Positions 62,251 to 64,000 of a stretch of DNA of 64,000 bases are shown piece after piece. The notes below the pieces were generated by a model. It saw only the letters and a list, made by a program, of their open reading frames with translations. It was not told where the DNA came from and did not search any database. Every line of letters starts with the position of its first letter. The stretch's first letter is position 1. The stretch lies in NCBI RefSeq assembly GCF_900104585.1, contig NZ_FNVX01000004.1, positions 496,001 through 560,000 of the forward strand, in the 5' to 3' direction. Made by a program: the position numbers and the translations under genes. The DNA is from Bacteroides ihuae. GTDB taxonomy: Bacteria > Bacteroidota > Bacteroidia > Bacteroidales > Bacteroidaceae.

Positions 62251-63537
62251 CTAATTCCTTTCATTTAAAGCATTAACAATCGTAGTACGAGCCGCTTTCC
62301 AAGCCGGAATACCCGCAGAAAGCAGATTAAGAACAAGACAGAATATAAGTGCCACAAGGAATATCCATAAACTTATCATAGTCCCATTCATTGCTGCTTC
62401 TCCCCCAAGGTCGGAAGCTAAAAGCCAAGCAGAGAGTATCCAAATACCTATATAAGCAAATAGAAGTCCGAACAGACCGCCGATGAGCGTGAGAAGAAAA
62501 TTTTCACTGAGCACCTGCCACAATAGACTCCATTTGGTAGCCCCAAAAGCTTTACGTACCCCTAGTTCTGAAATACGCTTACGCATCCTGCTTTGTGTAA
62601 GCCCTGATAAATTAATAGCAGGAACTATTAAGATGATAAAAATAATCACGCAATAACGGATAACTACCTTGGCGGGAGGGGTACCTCCATTCGAAAATTT
62701 GTGAAGCATTTGGGTAAAAAAGTCATCCGGTTGATCCATTATATCAAGTTTATACTCTTTGCTGTTTGCATTCATTTTTGCTATAGAAGAAGCTAATTCC
62801 GAGCGGATTTTCGAAAAATCGTCCGCATTACGAGCCAGCAGAAAACACTGAAAATCGCCTGTATGTCCCTCTCCCCAACCTGCAATGCTTATACTGCAAA
62901 TATTACTATTCGTAGTATATGGTAACCATATTTCGGCATAGCTTTGTTCTGCAAACTTACTAACATCGCGCACTACTCCGGAAACAGTAAATGCCACAAA
63001 GTTCAAATCCAAACGTCTTCCAATAGCTTCTTTCACGCCACCAAACAATTTGCGGGCAGCACTTTCACAGATCACAGCTTGTTTCAGACCTGATTTAAAC
63101 GCAGCGGCATCATAGGGTTTACCAGCTAAGAAACCAAACTCAAACATTCGCCAAAAAGCATCATCCGTATAAAGTACTTCACAATTAATTTCTTCGTCTG
63201 TTCCAGGTACAGACGAGAGCATGCGTCCATAAGTATACACAGCCGTCACAGCCTCAGGGGTAGTAAGAGGATAAAAAGCCTGCTGTATATCATAAAGCGA
63301 GAGACAGCTATAATTACGTTCATCCTCATTCACTTTACTTACCGCACTAGCCCACTTCACATATAAAGTCCGATCACGATTTAGTTCCGGTTCATAATTG
63401 GCTGTTTTGGCTCTCAAGATGATGATGATCACCATAATTATAGCTATAGCCAACGCCGTGCCTGCTATCGAGATAAAACTCATTAGTTTATTCTCTCTTA
63501 AAAGAGTAAGAGCTTGTTTGAAATATAGTTTAATCAT
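62251..63537 (-). CDS. ABC transporter permease (FtsX/MacB-like), module 1, first
   Basis: The start at 63537 gives MIKLYFKQALTLLRENKLMS, aligned with the paralogue at 60265; an open extension to 63588 overlaps the ATPase. The N-terminal helix is FISIAGTALAIAIIMVIIII and the C-terminal helices include YCVIIFIILIVPAINLSG, ENFLLTLIGGLFGLLFAYIG and LWIFLVALIFCLVLNLLSAG. The 429-residue product has the periplasmic domain expected of MacB-type permeases. Substrate not known. Confidence 0.9.
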   Translation of the reverse strand: MIKLYFKQALTLLRENKLMSFISIAGTALAIAIIMVIIIILRAKTANYEPELNRDRTLYVKWASAVSKVNEDERNYSCLSLYDIQQAFYPLTTPEAVTAVYTYGRMLSSVPGTDEEINCEVLYTDDAFWRMFEFGFLAGKPYDAAAFKSGLKQAVICESAARKLFGGVKEAIGRRLDLNFVAFTVSGVVRDVSKFAEQSYAEIWLPYTTNSNICSISIAGWGEGHTGDFQCFLLARNADDFSKIRSELASSIAKMNANSKEYKLDIMDQPDDFFTQMLHKFSNGGTPPAKVVIRYCVIIFIILIVPAINLSGLTQSRMRKRISELGVRKAFGATKWSLLWQVLSENFLLTLIGGLFGLLFAYIGIWILSAWLLASDLGGEAAMNGTMISLWIFLVALIFCLVLNLLSAGIPAWKAARTTIVNALNERN

Positions 63538-63565
63538 TGTATCTATAATTTTAGGGAAAACCCTT

Positions 63566-64000
63566 TTATTGTACTTGTCGACCATCAAAGAATCTCACTG
63601 TGCGACTTGTCTGTTTGGCTTGTTCTTCATTGTGTGTTACCATCACAATAGTACGCCCATCTTCTTTATTTAGTTGATGAAGAAGTTGCATCACTTCAGC
63701 ACCCATTTTTGAATCCAAATTACCTGTAGGCTCATCGGCAAGAATTATATCAGGATTACCTATAATAGCACGAGCAACAGCTACACGTTGACATTGTCCG
63801 CCAGAGAGTTGCGTGGGAAAGTGGCGCATACGATGACTAAGTCCCACCTTCTCGAGCACCTCTTGCGCCAAACGCTTACGCTCCGAAGCCGACACACGAC
63901 GATACAAAAGAGGTAGTTCCACATTATCAAGCACATTAAGAGAATTTATCAGGTGAAAAGATTGGAAGACAAAGCCCAATGATTTATTACGAAAAGCAGC
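63566..64000 (-). CDS. ABC transporter ATP-binding protein, module 1, N-terminus cut by window end
   Basis: The open frame runs off the right edge; an internal Met at 63979 is not the true start. The visible 144 residues include LSGGQCQRVAVARAI, ILADEPTGNLD and VMVTHNEEQA, and are the same as the C-terminal part of the ATPase at 60296-60961. It is the ATPase of the first module, followed by two permease genes. Confidence 0.93.
   Translation of the reverse strand, partial: AAFRNKSLGFVFQSFHLINSLNVLDNVELPLLYRRVSASERKRLAQEVLEKVGLSHRMRHFPTQLSGGQCQRVAVARAIIGNPDIILADEPTGNLDSKMGAEVMQLLHQLNKEDGRTIVMVTHNEEQAKQTSRTVRFFDGRQVQ

Overview
The window looks like chromosomal DNA of a Bacteroides species or a close relative. 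The signs are: a SusC/SusD pair; S46 dipeptidyl-peptidases; many lipoprotein signals ending in Cys; AT-rich intergenic DNA; promoters of the Bacteroidetes type (-7 TAnnTTTG, -33 TTTG) rather than -35/-10 boxes; and the phylum-typical block mutY / HU / bL38-type small ribosomal protein / rng beside ssb and gldE. No rRNA or tRNA genes, CRISPR array, transposon or prophage was seen.

Layout. 1-2558: end of a DUF3805-like gene, then a small Rrf2-like regulator and a tyrosine recombinase flanking a DNA segment bounded by a 26-bp perfect inverted repeat. This is very probably an invertible promoter switch. 2.8-7.9 kb: a SusC/SusD pair with its own terminator. 8.3-13.2 kb: a membrane-anchored transglutaminase-like protein, a divergent two-component system and a DUF5106/thioredoxin-like lipoprotein. 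13.4-18.4 kb: a vitamin B12 uptake operon (cobalamin riboswitch, BtuB-like receptor, BtuG-like propeller with an extra C-terminal region, DUF4465 lipoprotein). 18.8-25.8 kb: housekeeping genes (phosphopantetheinyl transferase, gldE, ssb, mutY; divergently HU, bL38, rng, plsC). 25.8-31.2 kb: a DUF4369 lipoprotein and a tandem DPP7-type/DPP11-type peptidase pair. 31.2-34.3 kb: a translationally coupled envelope operon (LpxH-like phosphoesterase, glycosyltransferase, HicB-like protein) and two thioredoxins. 34.4-42.9 kb: a metal efflux operon (Zn/Cd P-type ATPase, Fur-family regulator, His-rich protein, RND adaptor, pump and outer-membrane channel). 43.0-44.3 kb: an HxlR regulator and a divergent NAD(P)-binding protein. 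44.6-50.3 kb: a six-gene inositol-lipid cluster. 50.6-64 kb: an NtrB/NtrC-like pair, a TolC channel with a sigma-54-like promoter, a large sensor kinase, and two tandem ABC modules (ATPase plus two FtsX-like permeases), the second cut by the window end.

Most notable for follow-up are the invertible promoter next to its probable recombinase (reading away from the regulator in this assembly), the inositol-lipid cluster carrying an ATP-grasp enzyme and a nucleotidyltransferase, the sigma-54-like promoter with paired upstream repeats in the efflux locus, and a 22-bp tandem-repeat element shared by two distant intergenic regions.

Promoters, motifs and homologies were read by eye. Family names come from recognising motifs, without database searches.
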